Assembly (NCBI GenBank): GCA_950295325.1
Contig: OX485804.1
Span: 53,370,429-53,434,428 of the forward strand
DNA length: 64,000 nucleotides
From: Polytrichum commune
Lineage: Eukaryota > Streptophyta > Polytrichopsida > Polytrichales > Polytrichaceae
Direction of reading: 5' to 3'
Position 1 is the stretch's first letter, and each line of letters starts with the position of its first letter. Positions 11,401-23,149 of this stretch are shown here, piece by piece. A program made the position numbers and the translations under genes. The notes under the pieces are model-generated. The model was not told where the DNA came from. It worked only from the letters and a program-made list of their open reading frames with translations, and did no database searches.

Positions 11401-11640
11401 TATCTCATGAAACTTTGGCAAAAATTACTTATCTTTCCCTCAAGTATTCCAATTTGTGAAAGCGGATTCTCAAAATAAAATGCTATCAAGAGCCACTTGG
11501 GAGCTTTTTTGAAGTTGGACACTTTGGATGCTTTGATGCGAGTATCATTATGTGAAATAGAGATGAAGAATATGGATTGGAGGGCAATATTTGAGTTACG
11601 GTGCAACATGATGAATTGGAGATGTAAGTTCAAACTTCTC
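11401..11640 (+). pseudogene. hAT transposase C-terminal dimerisation domain, decayed
   Basis: The frame starting at 11422 reads KLLIFPSSIPICESGFSK, one stop, then NAIKSHLGAFLKLDTLDALM and RVSLCEIEMKNMDWRAIFE. This follows the order of the hAT C-terminal dimerisation region in ZMYM/ZNF862-like transposases, of the form PVSS..CER.FS...IK...R..L....LD.LM.IS. The in-frame stop and the lack of a recognisable catalytic core nearby show it is dead. It lies 130 bp beyond the poly-G element, which may have been inserted into the same old transposon. The reading frame match is by eye. Confidence 0.7.
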
Positions 11641-13190
11641 TACATTTATATTTGAAAGAACATGATTTGATCTTCAATTTCTATGAAAGATTAAGATTTT
11701 GTCAACCTGTCATTTGAAGGGCAATTTTTGATGTTGGCTGTCACATTGAAAGGCACAAAAAAAGTACCCGTCAAACAAAATGAAGGTGGACCCATCAAAA
11801 TGAACCATTATTCACAAACAAAAGAAATGGGATGAATGACTTTACCTCACCTTGGTATCCCACATTAAACTGCCAATTACTCTAGTAGACCACACTTAAT
11901 AACAAACACCTACTCTCTAAGGTAAATGAAAGACATGGAGGAGATGAATTTCATAAAGCTATTTGTAAACTTATAGAATTTGGAATAAAGCCCGAGTTTG
12001 AGAAATGTGTGTATATTTTAAGGATTCTCATAGACATAGGTGGGACATAACATTGACACATACTAATATTTTAAAGTATATTGAGACATACTAGTACAAT
12101 GCAATTATATGTTTTTAGAGCTTTATTTATTAAAGGATGTATTAATTATTAGATTCAATGGGCAAGCTCCTCCAGGGTTCCTCCAGAATTTTATGTTTTA
12201 TTAAATCCATTTAGATTTGAAAAATATTTATATTTACAATATTAATTTTGATCTTCTTAGAATTTGATTAAATTGAAGAGCTCATCCTTTAGGTACATAA
12301 TTTAATAGTGGTTCAAAATTCAAGACATTGCAAGGACAACAACTTGGAGGTGCCTAATTACTTTTGTTAGATATTTAAAATAAGAAAAAATCGAAATGTT
12401 TAAGTACCTTCTTATACATTCTAAAATTGAAAGCCATCTCTATTCTTTTTTTGATGCCAAGAATCCTTGTGTATAACATGGAAGTTGTCATCCTAAGACT
12501 TTGTGATTAATTCAATCATACGAATTGGTGCAAATATATGTACTTACATTATGCAAAGTTATTGATTAGGATAGGATAATCTACATTTATTATTTTTCTA
12601 CCACAAAGTGATTGTAAGCCAACAGATTCATACAACTTTTGTAGATGATGAAGATGTTGTATAAAAATTCATTTGTTGAGGTTCAATACGTAATAAAACT
12701 CATAAGTTTGATAAGGATTTTGGGAGGCACTCTGCAACTTTACAATGGGATGCTCAACATGTTGTGCAAAAGAAGGTTTTTTTTTTTGAAAACTTTCATC
12801 AATTTTGAAATGATGGATCAATCTTGTATAGTGGCCGATGTCGAGACCCAATATTATAATATTTTTGTTGTGTGGGGTCTAGCATTGATCATATTCAAGA
12901 AAACATGATATACACAAGACTTGGTTTCATCGAACATTGTAGTAGAAACAAAACCAAATGGGAAACAAGACGATGGTAATGTGAAAGAAAAGGATGATAG
13001 ATTGACTACAAGACTACAAATTAAATGGAAAAACGTTAATGATATGTGGCCCAAAATCATAACACAATTACCAGAGGAACCTCGTGATGATTTGTGAGTC
13101 ACATGACTATATGATAGCACAAAAAGTAACAAGTATTGCAAACAATTGTGCTTGTATGAATAATGATAGATTTGATAAACCTCAATGTAA
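11641..13190. other. AT-rich intergenic DNA, no intact gene
   Basis: Probably decayed transposon sequence. The stretch at about 12630-12910 has an 87-codon frame of no recognised family. Confidence 0.4.
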
Positions 13191-13335
13191 CATAACATTA
13201 TTCAGATCCATAACAATTTTTTGTGCGACTGATAACATTCCATAGAATATTCTCATATATTGTCTAAATGTGAAGAATATTCTGTGGAATATTGTTAGTC
13301 TCACATAACCTTGTTATGGATCTGAATAATGCTAT
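13191..13335. repeat. 145-bp imperfect hairpin
   Basis: The left arm has CATTATTCAGATCCATAACA and a later ATTCCATAGAATATTCT. These pair with AGAATATTCTGTGGAAT and TGTTATGGATCTGAATAATG in the right arm, leaving a short loop near 13260. Arms are about 65 bp with a few mismatches. It may be a small fold-back MITE or could be transcribed into a hairpin RNA. Confidence 0.65.
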
Positions 13336-14788
13336 GAAGAAAGATTCATTGGAAAGAGATTTCTCCAAGACAAAAATGAGTTTTCCTGGGGAAAGATGAT
13401 TGACTTCAATCATGCAAAAGAAAACACTAATGCACAATCATATTGCATGGGAATTGCAAATGACATTCATATATAAGAAATCTGTATACTAGATGAGTGC
13501 CAGGTAAGAAAAATCAACATGAAAAATTGCTTTATTAGATTATATGGGATAATTTAGACCATTATCTAGGGTGCATATTGTGTCTCACTGGGGATTCACT
13601 ATAACGCTTGAAGTATCATTGTACTTTCTATACTTCAGCATATGTGAAACTGAAGTCAACTTTTAAGGTCACAACTCTTTGAAAAGTATAAATTCAATGT
13701 GACTCACAATCAATGTATGTTGTGACTTGGAGTACTTAAAACTTGCAAGACCTTGATCTAGTCTCAAAACCTCTTTTTTGTTAAGACACTATGAAGATTG
13801 CGAGTACTCTATAGGTAGAATCACAGATATATAAGTAATAACAACTTTTCTGAAATCTATATTAGTGCTATGTTGAGGTGTTACTCATACACCAAATACA
13901 ATTATTAGTTTAAATTGTTGTGGACATTTTTGAGTATTAACTCGATGAGTAATAATATGAAAACGTCCAGACACTCTTGAATTTAATGTGCAAGTTATTA
14001 GGAAGACCATGGCTCGTCCTGAAGCCCTATTTTCCCACATTGTAATGCTTCGGTGCCTGAAAAAATTCCAAGCCCTGTACTTATTGAGACATGCAGATAT
14101 GGTACCAAATGAAAAGTTGCTTTCATTTTAATTCTGAAACCTTGAGAGGAGCCCTCAGTTTTTGGGCACAGGTGATTTTGCACTTTGTCTGAAAGTATAA
14201 TTGAGCTTTTCACCCGTGTTTTTTTATTTTTGAAAAAAAACCTTTGGTTGAGAAGCAAAATGGGAGATGTTGGAAATATGTTATAAATCATGATTGAGAC
14301 ACATGAACTTTATGAGGTCCAAATCTGGGCAATTTTCACCCAAAACAATTAAAATCAATGAGTACGTAGTTGTTGTAGGTACATAGCTGTGTATATGCAT
14401 CTGTATACTTTGTTCTTGTTACTAACATTCATTTCTTACCATGTGATTGTTGTATCAGTAAACCAGTGTTGGATTGGAGTAGAGTGTTCCCTGCTTCCTC
14501 TAAGGAGTAGATTCTCTATCAACATTGATGATTTTCCTGTGAGCAATCTGGCGGTTAACCCTTCCTATTTGTGTTGTGAAGGGCTTGGTCCTCCAACCAT
14601 TTGACAACAAGAAAACTCCACTATACTTGGGAATCTTTAACACAAAAGATGAACATTAATCCAAGGTGACTGCACAAAGCACATATATGTGACAACATCC
14701 TTCACCAAAGTAATGCTGAAAATCAGCTCAAGGTTTTCTAGTACCCTTTTCGACACCCTACGTGGTACAATGTTTTCCCTGCAACTTC
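13336..14788. other. Intergenic DNA downstream of the Tudor-like gene
   Basis: No gene supported. The last ~300 bases may contain the 3' UTR of the minus-strand gene that ends at 14789. Confidence 0.4.
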
Positions 14789-17700
14789 TTATTTCTTCCG
14801 TCTCCTCCCTCTACCCTTCCTCTTTGTGTACACAAGCTCCTCCACTTTCTTAAATCTTGGTCTATTTTGCAAAGACTGCCTAAGATTATGGGCTCCTTTG
14901 TCACCTTGATCTGCCAAAGGAGCAGATATGGTCTTTTTACTTTGCTCGACCAAGCATGGCTCTAAATCAATCCACTCCATCATCTCATCCTTCCCATTGT
15001 TGTATTTAATCTGCATGTAACCACACAAACTTAGTCACAAAGTGTCATAGATTATAAACATCATAATGCTTCAAACAATTTTTGCTCATCCTCAACATAT
15101 GTTCATAATATGTATCGTTGAAAATCAACATCATTTCATCATGATGATCTTACCTTGACACTTGATAAAATAAGATCATTGTAAGGGAGAGTAGCCTCCC
15201 ATTCACATGAGTGTATGCAACATGGAATGTTAATTTTTATCAATTTATTAAGAAACTTGTATTCTTTGCTTCAATCACAGAGAAATCAGGAATTGGAGAA
15301 AAATATCAGGATTTTGCTGTGTGAGAATGTGCACCTGATATGACCGCAATGCAGCATTGTAGAAAGAGATGCGGCCTTCAGTGAACCCCCGGTTCCCAAC
15401 CGCCTTCTTCACACATCGGCCTACCAAGGCATCCCCCATGCCTAAGTCCAACACAGCTTCCCTTGATCCCCCTCCACTGCAGTGACCATGACCCACATCA
15501 TCACAAACCGCCACCAAGTATCAACACAGTATCATTTGGCATAATTAGACTGATCACTTATTGCTTAAACCCGTCACTAGAAAGGCCACATTTTGTATAT
15601 CACAATTGTGGAATTCTCTCCACAGATATATCAAAAACGATGTCAGAACCGATTCCCAAGGCATCATTAACTTCCAAGTATATCAAAATGTAAATGAAAC
15701 ACTGTCCAAACATTTCGACACGGAACTCTCTTGAGCAATTCGGAGCTAAGAAATTACAAAAAAGCTGGTACAACACAATGAATGTCTCGTGGAGTTCCTA
15801 AGACACGTTCTGTACTCCAACTGATGTTTCCACTGTTCGGGACTCAGCTCGTACTCAATTCGAATAATTCAAAACATCCATAACGTACTCCATTATTGTA
15901 CTTGGGTTGCACCAGATATGAGACGTTAAGGTAAGCGAACCTAATTCGGTCACTCGTCTTAAACGGGCACCTATATTTGAGTGGTGTATGGTTTGATGTG
16001 GATCTAAGAACAATTTCCAAAGACACGTGTTTAAGACCCGCTTACTTAACATAAGTGGACCTAACTTGGTTACTTGCCTTATATTTGGAATTCAAACACT
16101 TATATTTGAGTGATGGGTGGTTAAGTGTAGATCTAAGACTAGACACCGGAAAGACATAATATGCTCACAAGAGATTAAACTACATGCTCAACTTCTATAA
16201 CTCATCCTAGACTCAATACTCAACATAAACCGCAGGACCTATGTGTCATCGTTATCAGTGAACTTTGATATTTCATAACAATTTGAGATTAGCTTAAAAC
16301 CTCATGGGATTATCCTAACCTCTCTATATACATTTGCAGACGCACCAAAATCTCAACTATCTGATTAGTGCAAGGTAGCAGACAGCAAAAAATCAACCCA
16401 AAAATGGCCCATAAATCTATCGTAGTAGGGGGAGAGAGAGAGAGACAAAGATGGAGATGGAGATGGAAATGGAAATGGAAATGGAGATGGCGATGGAGGT
16501 AAGAACCTGGGTACGTCGAGGGGAGTGCGAGCCTTGAGTTGCTTGCGAGGGGGGTTGGCGCCGGGCACAGCGAGGCTAGGAAGGCCGGCGGGGGCCTTGC
16601 GCTTGCGGTCGAGCTCAAACAGGAGCACCGTCTGCGACGAGGAGGGCAACACAGCGCCCCCTTCCTTCACATCCTGATCCTCATCATAATCGCCATCGTC
16701 ATTGGTACGATGCATTCGCATTTCCTGCTCATTGGGAGCCTCGGGAGCGGGTGACGGTGACGGCGTCTCGTCGTCCAGCTGCTGCAGCTCGTCGTCGTCT
16801 GGCGCTTGCGAGGGCGCGAACAGGGAGGTCGACGGGGTGGGGGCCGCGGGAGGCGGTTTCCGGGTGGCCGCCGCTGGCTGTTGATGTTGTTGCTGCTGCT
16901 GCTGCTCGGTTGTCTCGAGTAAATTCGCGCTGCCACCTGCTTGGAGCAGCCTCGAGGGTAAGCGCGAGATCAATGAAGGCGGAGAGGGGCCACCTCGGAG
17001 GGGTCGTTTGCCTGCCCTCGTCTTTGAATCGCAGAGCTTGAGGGTGCCGCACTTGCCACCTCGTGCTTGAGGTAGTGCCGAGGGCGACGCTTGCATCTCA
17101 CGCTTCAGGTGCTGAGCTTTCTCGGGTGCCTTTAAGAACGCTTGTAATGGCGAGTCGAGTTGCGACGTTGAAGGCGTTGGTGTCGAGTTGCGCGTCTCTT
17201 TCCCTCTTTCTTGCGCTTCCTCCGACTCCTGATCTTGAAGGCTCGACAGCTGCGAGGGCAGAGCACAAGTATGTTATCGATGCCTACTTGGTAAAATTAT
17301 GAATTACTGCTGATGACTCGCGGTGGCAACTCTCCCCTTTAGAACAGTTGATTCTAAAACAATTCTGATATTTCTAATGATTTGATGATTTGTTAACAAT
17401 CATCGCAAAGAAAGGCAACGTGCTTGGATTCTGGAAAGAAGGCATTGAGAGGAATCCAATGAAACACTTTGTGACCAAATTAGAAAAGGTTTGCGCTTCC
17501 AAATGTCGATGTTTTTAGAACCAATTACAAGCACATTTCCTAAAACAGGAGTCACCATCCAGCCCCCCTGCGTATTGAATTTCACTCCTATCAAAACTTA
17601 TAAAATTCATCACCTAAAAATTGCTTATAATGTGAAAGCAGATTCAAAATTGATGCTTCTTAAAAGTAGAAAACGGTTTAGCTCCAAACCAAGTTCTAAA

Positions 17701-18052
17701 GACGGTGACCCCTGTGAATGCTACGGATAATTGCTACCCCGGGGCTGATGATGAGTTCAAAGCGCATGTATTCCTCAATCGAGATGATTGGGGGAAACAT
17801 TGCGAATGTGAAAGAAGTAGAAAGAAAGATCGGTCATTATTCGAGCATATGCAATTTTCGAGCGACAATGAAACCTCGTTGCCCTAGGGGTAAGTACATG
17901 ATCCTATGATTCTTAAGAGAAAGCTATATTGCTTGCCAACCAGTAGCGAGACTTACGTTTTTAGTTATACAGGTTCTGAACTTCTGTAATCTCTCCAGAA
18001 ATGCTACCACCTTTGCATCTATCTGACCCAGAAATTCAACCCGGTTATCAGA
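14789..18052 (-). CDS. Unrecognised nuclear-type protein with C-terminal Tudor-like domain (5' end incomplete)
   Basis: I do not recognise this gene. Exons supported by matching phases and GT-AG sites (written 5' to 3'): 18052-17957 (donor AAC/GTAAGT), 17249-16507 (donor CCCAG/GTTCTT), 15476-15335 and 15010-14789 (stop TAA). The first exon reads VEFLGQIDAKVVAFLERLQK, helical. The large second exon is low-complexity: a Q-rich run (EQQQQQQHQQ), Pro/Ser-rich and acidic stretches, and basic patches DRKRKAP and PPRKQLKART. The last two exons join into about 50 residues, DALVGRCVKK..GFTEGRISFY.. SYQIKYNNGKDEMMEWIDLEP, matching the Tudor/royal-family pattern of GR.V, G.I..Y, Y.V.Y.DG..E.L. The tail KRKGRGRRRKK looks like a nuclear signal. 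A chromatin or DNA-associated role is inference. No ATG is seen in the first exon listed; translation could also start at the ATG at 17096. Confidence 0.65.
15840..16260 (+). repeat. Dispersed repeat P fragment within the Tudor-like gene intron
   Basis: Blocks such as GTGGTGTATGGTTTGATGTG, then GATCTAAGAACAATTTCCAA and AGACACGTGTTTAAGAC, resemble 23190-23545, 51715-51983 and 53690-54094. The block is imperfectly repeated within the fragment (15960-16030 and 16090-16160). Confidence 0.5.
17325..17770 (+). repeat. Dispersed repeat (GGCAACTCTCCCCTTTAGAA family), long copy
   Basis: Collinear with 21742-22160 over more than 400 bp: GGCAACTC..., GAGAGGAATCCA, AGAAAAGGT, a CACTCCTATCAA-like middle, then CTCCAAACCAA.TTCTAA and GGTTGCCA/ATTGCTAC ends. 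It lies in the intron between the first two supported exons of the Tudor-like gene. Confidence 0.6.
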
Positions 18053-18502
18053 CTCATGGACATGGAGATGTATAACACCTCAATGTAATCACAATGCAGC
18101 TGTTATTGCTAAATGAAGCAATCTCAGGGTTTCAATGGTATCAGCGAGGAGTGCACCTCTAATATCATGCTGTGCTTTGACTCGATGGCCGTGGAGGACA
18201 TAGGTTGGAGAAAATACTGTGCGGCTATGGACGGTGGTTAATTTACTAGAATTGTAAAAACATTTTGAAATGTCGTGCAGGCTCCACTCTTGCCATCTTG
18301 CCAGGAGCCTGCAATATAAGTTGCACCTACTCATGGCTGTAACCTACTCTCAACTTACAATAGGTACTATGTTTCATTGGAAGGTTGACATCAAGATTTT
18401 GGAAAATGAATGCAGGTCAAACGGTTTATGATTGTCTTCTTTTGCTGTTATTTAAATGAGATCCGGTTCCCATCCGGTTTTAGAGTGTGTAGCACTGCAC
18501 TA

Positions 18503-18617
18503 GACACAGCCCATTTGACATGATTCACCTTGGACCCATGAAAAATATCACTTTTATGTCAAATGTGTGTCCATTTTTGACAGGTCCTTAATGACAGTGT
18601 GTCAAATGGGCAGTGTC
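18503..18617. repeat. Short inverted repeat
   Basis: GACACAGCCCATTTGACA at 18503-18520 is nearly the reverse complement of TGTCAAATGGGCAGTGTC at 18600-18617, giving a small fold-back with a loop of about 79 bp. Confidence 0.55.
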
Positions 18618-19036
18618 CATGAGATCATTTTTCCTACTAGTGCCGAGCAGCTATTCAAATTGACTGGAAATAACTAAAAAATAGTTTGTAGCATATTTTT
18701 CCATTATAAGAAAGTGCAAAATGATAAACCTCGACTTCAGCAGCAGAGACAGCATATAAGCCTCCTTGATACATGGGAACACTACTGGAGCCCTCGGTGG
18801 TAGCCTGGCTCTGCTCGAGTGTGAGACTCGGGGAAACGCCTACATCTGCAATATCTTAACAATAACAATAAGTTTCGTTGTTGTTGAATGCATTCAATAG
18901 ATAGGATAATTCAGCAAGGTTTGCAAGGGATACAAGATCATGTCCACTAAACGCACCGTCCTCTCTATTTTGAATCTACTTTGCGAAGAAAAAGAAAGCA
19001 CGAGAACAATTTTCAAGTGACCGCCGACAATGACAT

Positions 19037-19250
19037 CTATTGACCTCTATATATCATCCAAGTGCGATAATCATTTAATCACAATAGTCAGGAAACGTGT
19101 CAAATCCTAAGCTCACGGATCAAATTGATCCTTATTAGATATTCATTACACTATTGACCTCTATATATCATCCAAGTGCGATAATCATTTTAATCACAAT
19201 AGTCAGGAAACGTGTCAAATCCTAAGCTCACGGATCAAATTGATCCTTAC
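19037..19250 (+). repeat. Recent two-copy tandem duplication, ~114-bp period
   Basis: The block from CTATTGACCTCTATATATC to CGGATCAAATTGATCCTTA at 19037-19130 recurs at 19151-19248. I see one base difference in length and otherwise near identity, so the duplication is young. Confidence 0.9.
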
Positions 19251-19704
19251 CAGGTCGTGCCGGATTGTTGCAAGCTTCAGCACTCCCGAACTTGAATTTG
19301 GTCCATCCTTGCCCCATTTCTGCTTCCACAACGTCCTATAAAGTCGTCCTCACCTACGACAATTTCACAATGCGCCTAAGCAGACCGAACTGGCACAAAG
19401 TGTCCCCTAAGACTTCAGCTCCTGATACCAGAACAGGTTTTTCGCTCTTCAGCTTATTCAACTGTCATGACACAGCTTCCTAGTGACATATTCTCGTTTC
19501 ACCGGCAGCATCACCTGTTAACACTGTATGAACCTCGTAAATTGTGGTGTCGCCAGGACTCAACTGGCTGGACAATGCATTGCGATACTCATCTGCTTCT
19601 CCATTGACCCTCATGATTGAGCCTCTTCTGCAGTGCCTCTACGCATCTCAGGAAATCCACATTGCTCAAAAAATCAAGAACGAGAGTGACCCATCTCTCA
19701 AGAC

Positions 19705-19787
19705 CTGTGCACTATTAACTGCAATGGATTCCTCCCGCATCATGGCCCAAACCACATCAGCCGACCATGAATCTTTCAAACTCTGGA
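19705..19787 (-). other. Candidate upstream exon of the Tudor-like gene
   Basis: On the minus strand an acceptor TTTATTTCAG precedes an 83-bp open block ending CACAG/GTCTTG. It reads SLKDSWSADVVWAMMREESI then AVNSAQ. It ends in phase 0, which fits the start of the exon at 18052. Coding appearance and phase are the only support; the frame is closed soon after the donor. Confidence 0.35.
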
Positions 19788-20149
19788 CTGAAATAAAGAA
19801 ACCTTTTTTCGTCACGAAGTTCAAGAATGCTGCAGATCCCTGGATAGTTTAAACCTCGTTTACCGCAGAGAAATATATCAGGAAATTAAGAAATGTGAGC
19901 AATAACTGCCACTTTCTACCCTACCTTTCCGCCACTGTCTACCTTCCAGGGAAAAATCACTCTAACACTAAATTTTACATTTCAAAATAATCCAAGGAGA
20001 ATACACACCTTTCTTCACGCCGAAACTTCCTGAATCATCATCACGAGTCCCGCTCGCGACTCAAACTAACGGGGAACTACTTACGTCCATGACAAAAAAC
20101 ATCAAAGACCTGTCTACGAGTTACGAAATTTTCTGAGTGGATCCATTCA

Positions 20150-20580
20150 ATTCACTTCACATCACCATCTCCGTCCCTAGGGTTCAATCATCATCGGGAA
20201 AAGCTCAAGAACATTGAACTCCTGCACATGCAGGAGTTCTCACACTGCGGAACCCGAAAGGGGCCACAATGTCATTCTGGAAGATTCTGTTTTCTGGTGC
20301 GGTTTCAGGTTATTCGAAGCTCATTGGAATGCGAGGCGGGATTGAACGCCATAGCGCCCAAGCCAAACCAGATCAGGCGCGGGCGATGAGGTCGAGAAGG
20401 GGGAAGGCGGGGGTCCGACACCATAACTGCCGAGCGAGATTTGGAGAGGGCAGGTGGTGAGTCTTCTGTTACAGCCCCGCCTTGCCCCCCATTGGCTGCC
20501 ACCTGCGTTCATCCAGGTGGCGGATGACGTGGTTGACGCTCGCCTACCTGGCGGGCCACGTGGTATGCTACCCTGTCGCC
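20150..20580 (-). promoter_or_regulatory. GC-rich region, possible promoter or first exon of the Tudor-like gene
   Basis: This block is markedly richer in G+C and CpG than its surroundings, and the minus-strand gene downstream lacks its 5' end. Several minus-strand ATGs open short frames (63 codons from 20512), but none can be joined with confidence. It also contains a near-perfect hairpin, AACTCCTGCA / TGCAGGAGTT, at about 20218-20239. The promoter role is inferred. Confidence 0.35.
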
Positions 20581-20639
20581 GGACAGTGCAATAGAATCCA
20601 ATAAGCTTATTTCGAAATTCATTATAAACATAAACATAT

Positions 20640-21740
20640 CTTAAATACAGAAGCCTCTATCTTATAATGGTGTTGGTTTATAGGCTTTGTCCTATGGGAA
20701 GAGACCTAGGGGTGGTCGAAGTTTGGCAACTAACCAAAACTAGTCACATATGGTGTAAGTAACTCGCTCTTCAAGTGGAGTCCAGTCAGAAGTGACTATG
20801 AACAAACAAACTCTTTAAACAGAGTAAAGAAAACATAAATGCGTTACATTTCATAACATCGTAATACCTAATGTGTATGTACTTAATGGTTGTTCTACAC
20901 AGGTTGATCACAGTCACATAGTTTACATGTTTTGAGATGAAATTTTGAATGGTCGAAGATTAATTTGAAAACAAATGTCCAAAATATTTTTGTTGTAAGA
21001 AGTACTGATTATTTTGTTAATTTAATTTGTCTTGAAGAGGATTGTAGAAAGTGTCTAGAATGTCACTTGTACTTTGAATTTTCACAAGAGTCATATAAAA
21101 AATCATGCAAGTAAACCATAACTAGTCTCTCATCCAAGTGAACTTCACTTCCAACAACTCCCTTGTGATTTTCTATTCATGCACAAAAAACACTTCATAC
21201 ATAATAACCACTCATTTACATCCAATTGTGCCCTATGAATAGCTTAAGTGGGTAGATATCTCCCTACTTCCCAACTTATCATCCACTCTCCTCCCACCAA
21301 TTGTGTAGTCTTTCATGTTGACTCATGAAAGTATTCATGGTCAACCCAAGGGCCACCAAGCTTGCAATTGTTCCTCTCTTGCCAACAATGCAAGTCACAA
21401 TTCTATTCTTGAACATGAGCCATTAAGTTGCATAATTGAGCAATTCCCACACATGATCGTTAATGAGGCAAGAATCTAGAGGAAGTCACCTCTCATCAAG
21501 TTTGGAGCAAGGTTAAGGGTGATGTCCATTTTATTATAATTACCTATGTCTCAAATACATAACAAGTTTGCATTCATGAACTACATCACTACAAGTTCGC
21601 ATGGTTGTCGTCACATATTCCAATGTTTCAAGTGCCATGATAAGAAAATCATAAATAATGGCATTTGAACGATCTGTTGGACTATTCCAAACTTGAAATT
21701 GGTTATGATTGTTACCCCCAATCATGATCATGCGTCACAG
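20640..21740. other. Intergenic DNA, no gene seen
   Basis: The block at about 20683-20820 (TATGGGAAGAGACCTAGG, then CACATATGGTGTAAGTAACT and CGCTCTTCAAGTGGAGT) resembles 33743-33900, so it is a dispersed repeat. The rest shows nothing recognisable. Confidence 0.45.
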
Positions 21741-21741
21741 G

Positions 21742-22160
21742 GTCATGGCAACTCTTCCCATTCAAGGACTTGTTTCCAACGGTTCTAATGAATTGGCAAT
21801 TTATCATTTCATCAAGAGGAGGAACATGCTTGGAAAGAGACCATTGAGAGGAATCCATCAATACCATTTGTAATTGAATGAGATAAGGTCTGCACGTTTG
21901 CACTTTTAGATGTATTTGTAGCACTAATTACCAGAATTGTTTTTCAAACTATCCCGTCACTATTCAAACCCCTTAGATATTTAATTCACTTCCAAGAGTT
22001 TTTAAGCATGATTTCTAGCCTTCAAAATACTTATAATAAGAATTTAATTTTCAAATGTTGTCTCTTATCTATGTTAGCAACTCCAAACCAATTTCTAAGA
22101 CTCTTATTATCCATGTGAGTGCTATAGATGGTTGCCATTCGAGTTCATACCTTCATGAAC
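21742..22160 (+). repeat. Dispersed repeat (GGCAACTCTCCC family), second long copy
   Basis: Collinear with 17325-17770, with matching GGCAACTCTTCCCATT, GAGAGGAATCCATCAATA, AACTCCAAACCAATTTCTAA and ATGGTTGCCA blocks. Non-coding. Confidence 0.6.
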
Positions 22161-22285
22161 CCTAGATTGAGTGTTACAATATGTGCCCAATATGTGTATG
22201 TGGCTTTGGGCCAACATCTACCAAAATGCAAGGGAAAAGAAATCACCCTTCAGCTTATCCCGCTGTGCTTGAGAACCTTGCACAA

Positions 22286-22652
22286 TACACTAAATATTGT
22301 ATTAGTGTCACCAACTCTATACTCTTGCTCCATAATAATTGTAAATTGCCCATGTAGTGTCACCAACACCAAATGGTAACCTAACATTATTTGTCATTCC
22401 TTGTCAAAAAAAACATTTGGGCATTAAAGAATTACAATGTTGCAATTACTGTCACTTACAAAGTGATTTTCATCCAAATTTCAATCATCCATGACAATAT
22501 TTCATTACGAAAATGCTAGGATGCAGTATTCCATTATAATAATGTAAGTTTATATGACAGTTTTTGTGAACTTATTCATAGAAAGTGTCATTAGAAAAGT
22601 TACATGGTGTCCTAAAATACCACATGACACTAAATACAATATCTAGTGTAGT
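22286..22652 (+). mobile_element. MITE family A copy
   Basis: Ends ACACTAAATATTGTATTAGT and AATACAATATCTAGTGTAGT. Internal blocks are as in the 8887 copy. Non-coding, about 367 bp. Confidence 0.75.
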
Positions 22653-22872
22653 ATCATGGAACCTTGGACACTAATTCATACACTTCTGAAGCACAAGTGC
22701 CACGTGCCACATAAAAATTGACTGTAAACCAACATAAAGTTGATGTGGCACAGAAAAATTTCGGTTCGATATGCAAAGTGCTGAATTTGCCATGGTGTTC
22801 CGGTAGTGATACCTGCAAGACAATCCTTTCGCTATTAACTTACAGCTTGATTAATGCAAGCACATGCATAAT

Positions 22873-23005
22873 ATTACTCAGTTGATGAGCTTTGTTCATG
22901 GGCCCAAGAATGTCAGAGACCCAGTGCTTCAAACTGAATATGAAGTTAGGGCAGCTGAACACAGCTCATCAGTTGAGTGATGTTATGTCAAGGTGTGCAT
23001 TTCTT
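22873..23005 (+). repeat. Dispersed repeat shared with 50450-50590
   Basis: TTACTCAGTTGATGAGCTTT, GTTCATGGGCCCAAGA, CAGTGCTTCAAACTGAA and GAAGTTAGGGCAGCTGAACA all have close counterparts in the same order near 50.5 kb. Confidence 0.55.
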
Positions 23006-23149
23006 TCCACCTTCGGAATGAAAGAGTGCCCTGCATATCCAATTCTTTGCGAAGGTCTTTCAATCTGCTGTAACCAATATACACATACCAGCAGATGTTT
23101 TTGCCCCAGGATGGCAACTCTCCCTTTTCAATTGCACTTTTTTGTTTTT

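Noticed and set aside
16310-16506. C-terminal Pro/Phe/Ser-rich tail (repeated SPFPFPF and SLSLSLS) of the long minus-strand frame
   Set aside because: It lies past the CCCAG/GTTCTT donor and comes from a GA-rich simple repeat. Splicing to 15476 gives a conserved-looking continuation instead.
16539-17302. Several plus-strand frames opposite the Tudor-like gene
   Set aside because: They are shadows of the GC-rich minus-strand exon and have no splice or motif support.
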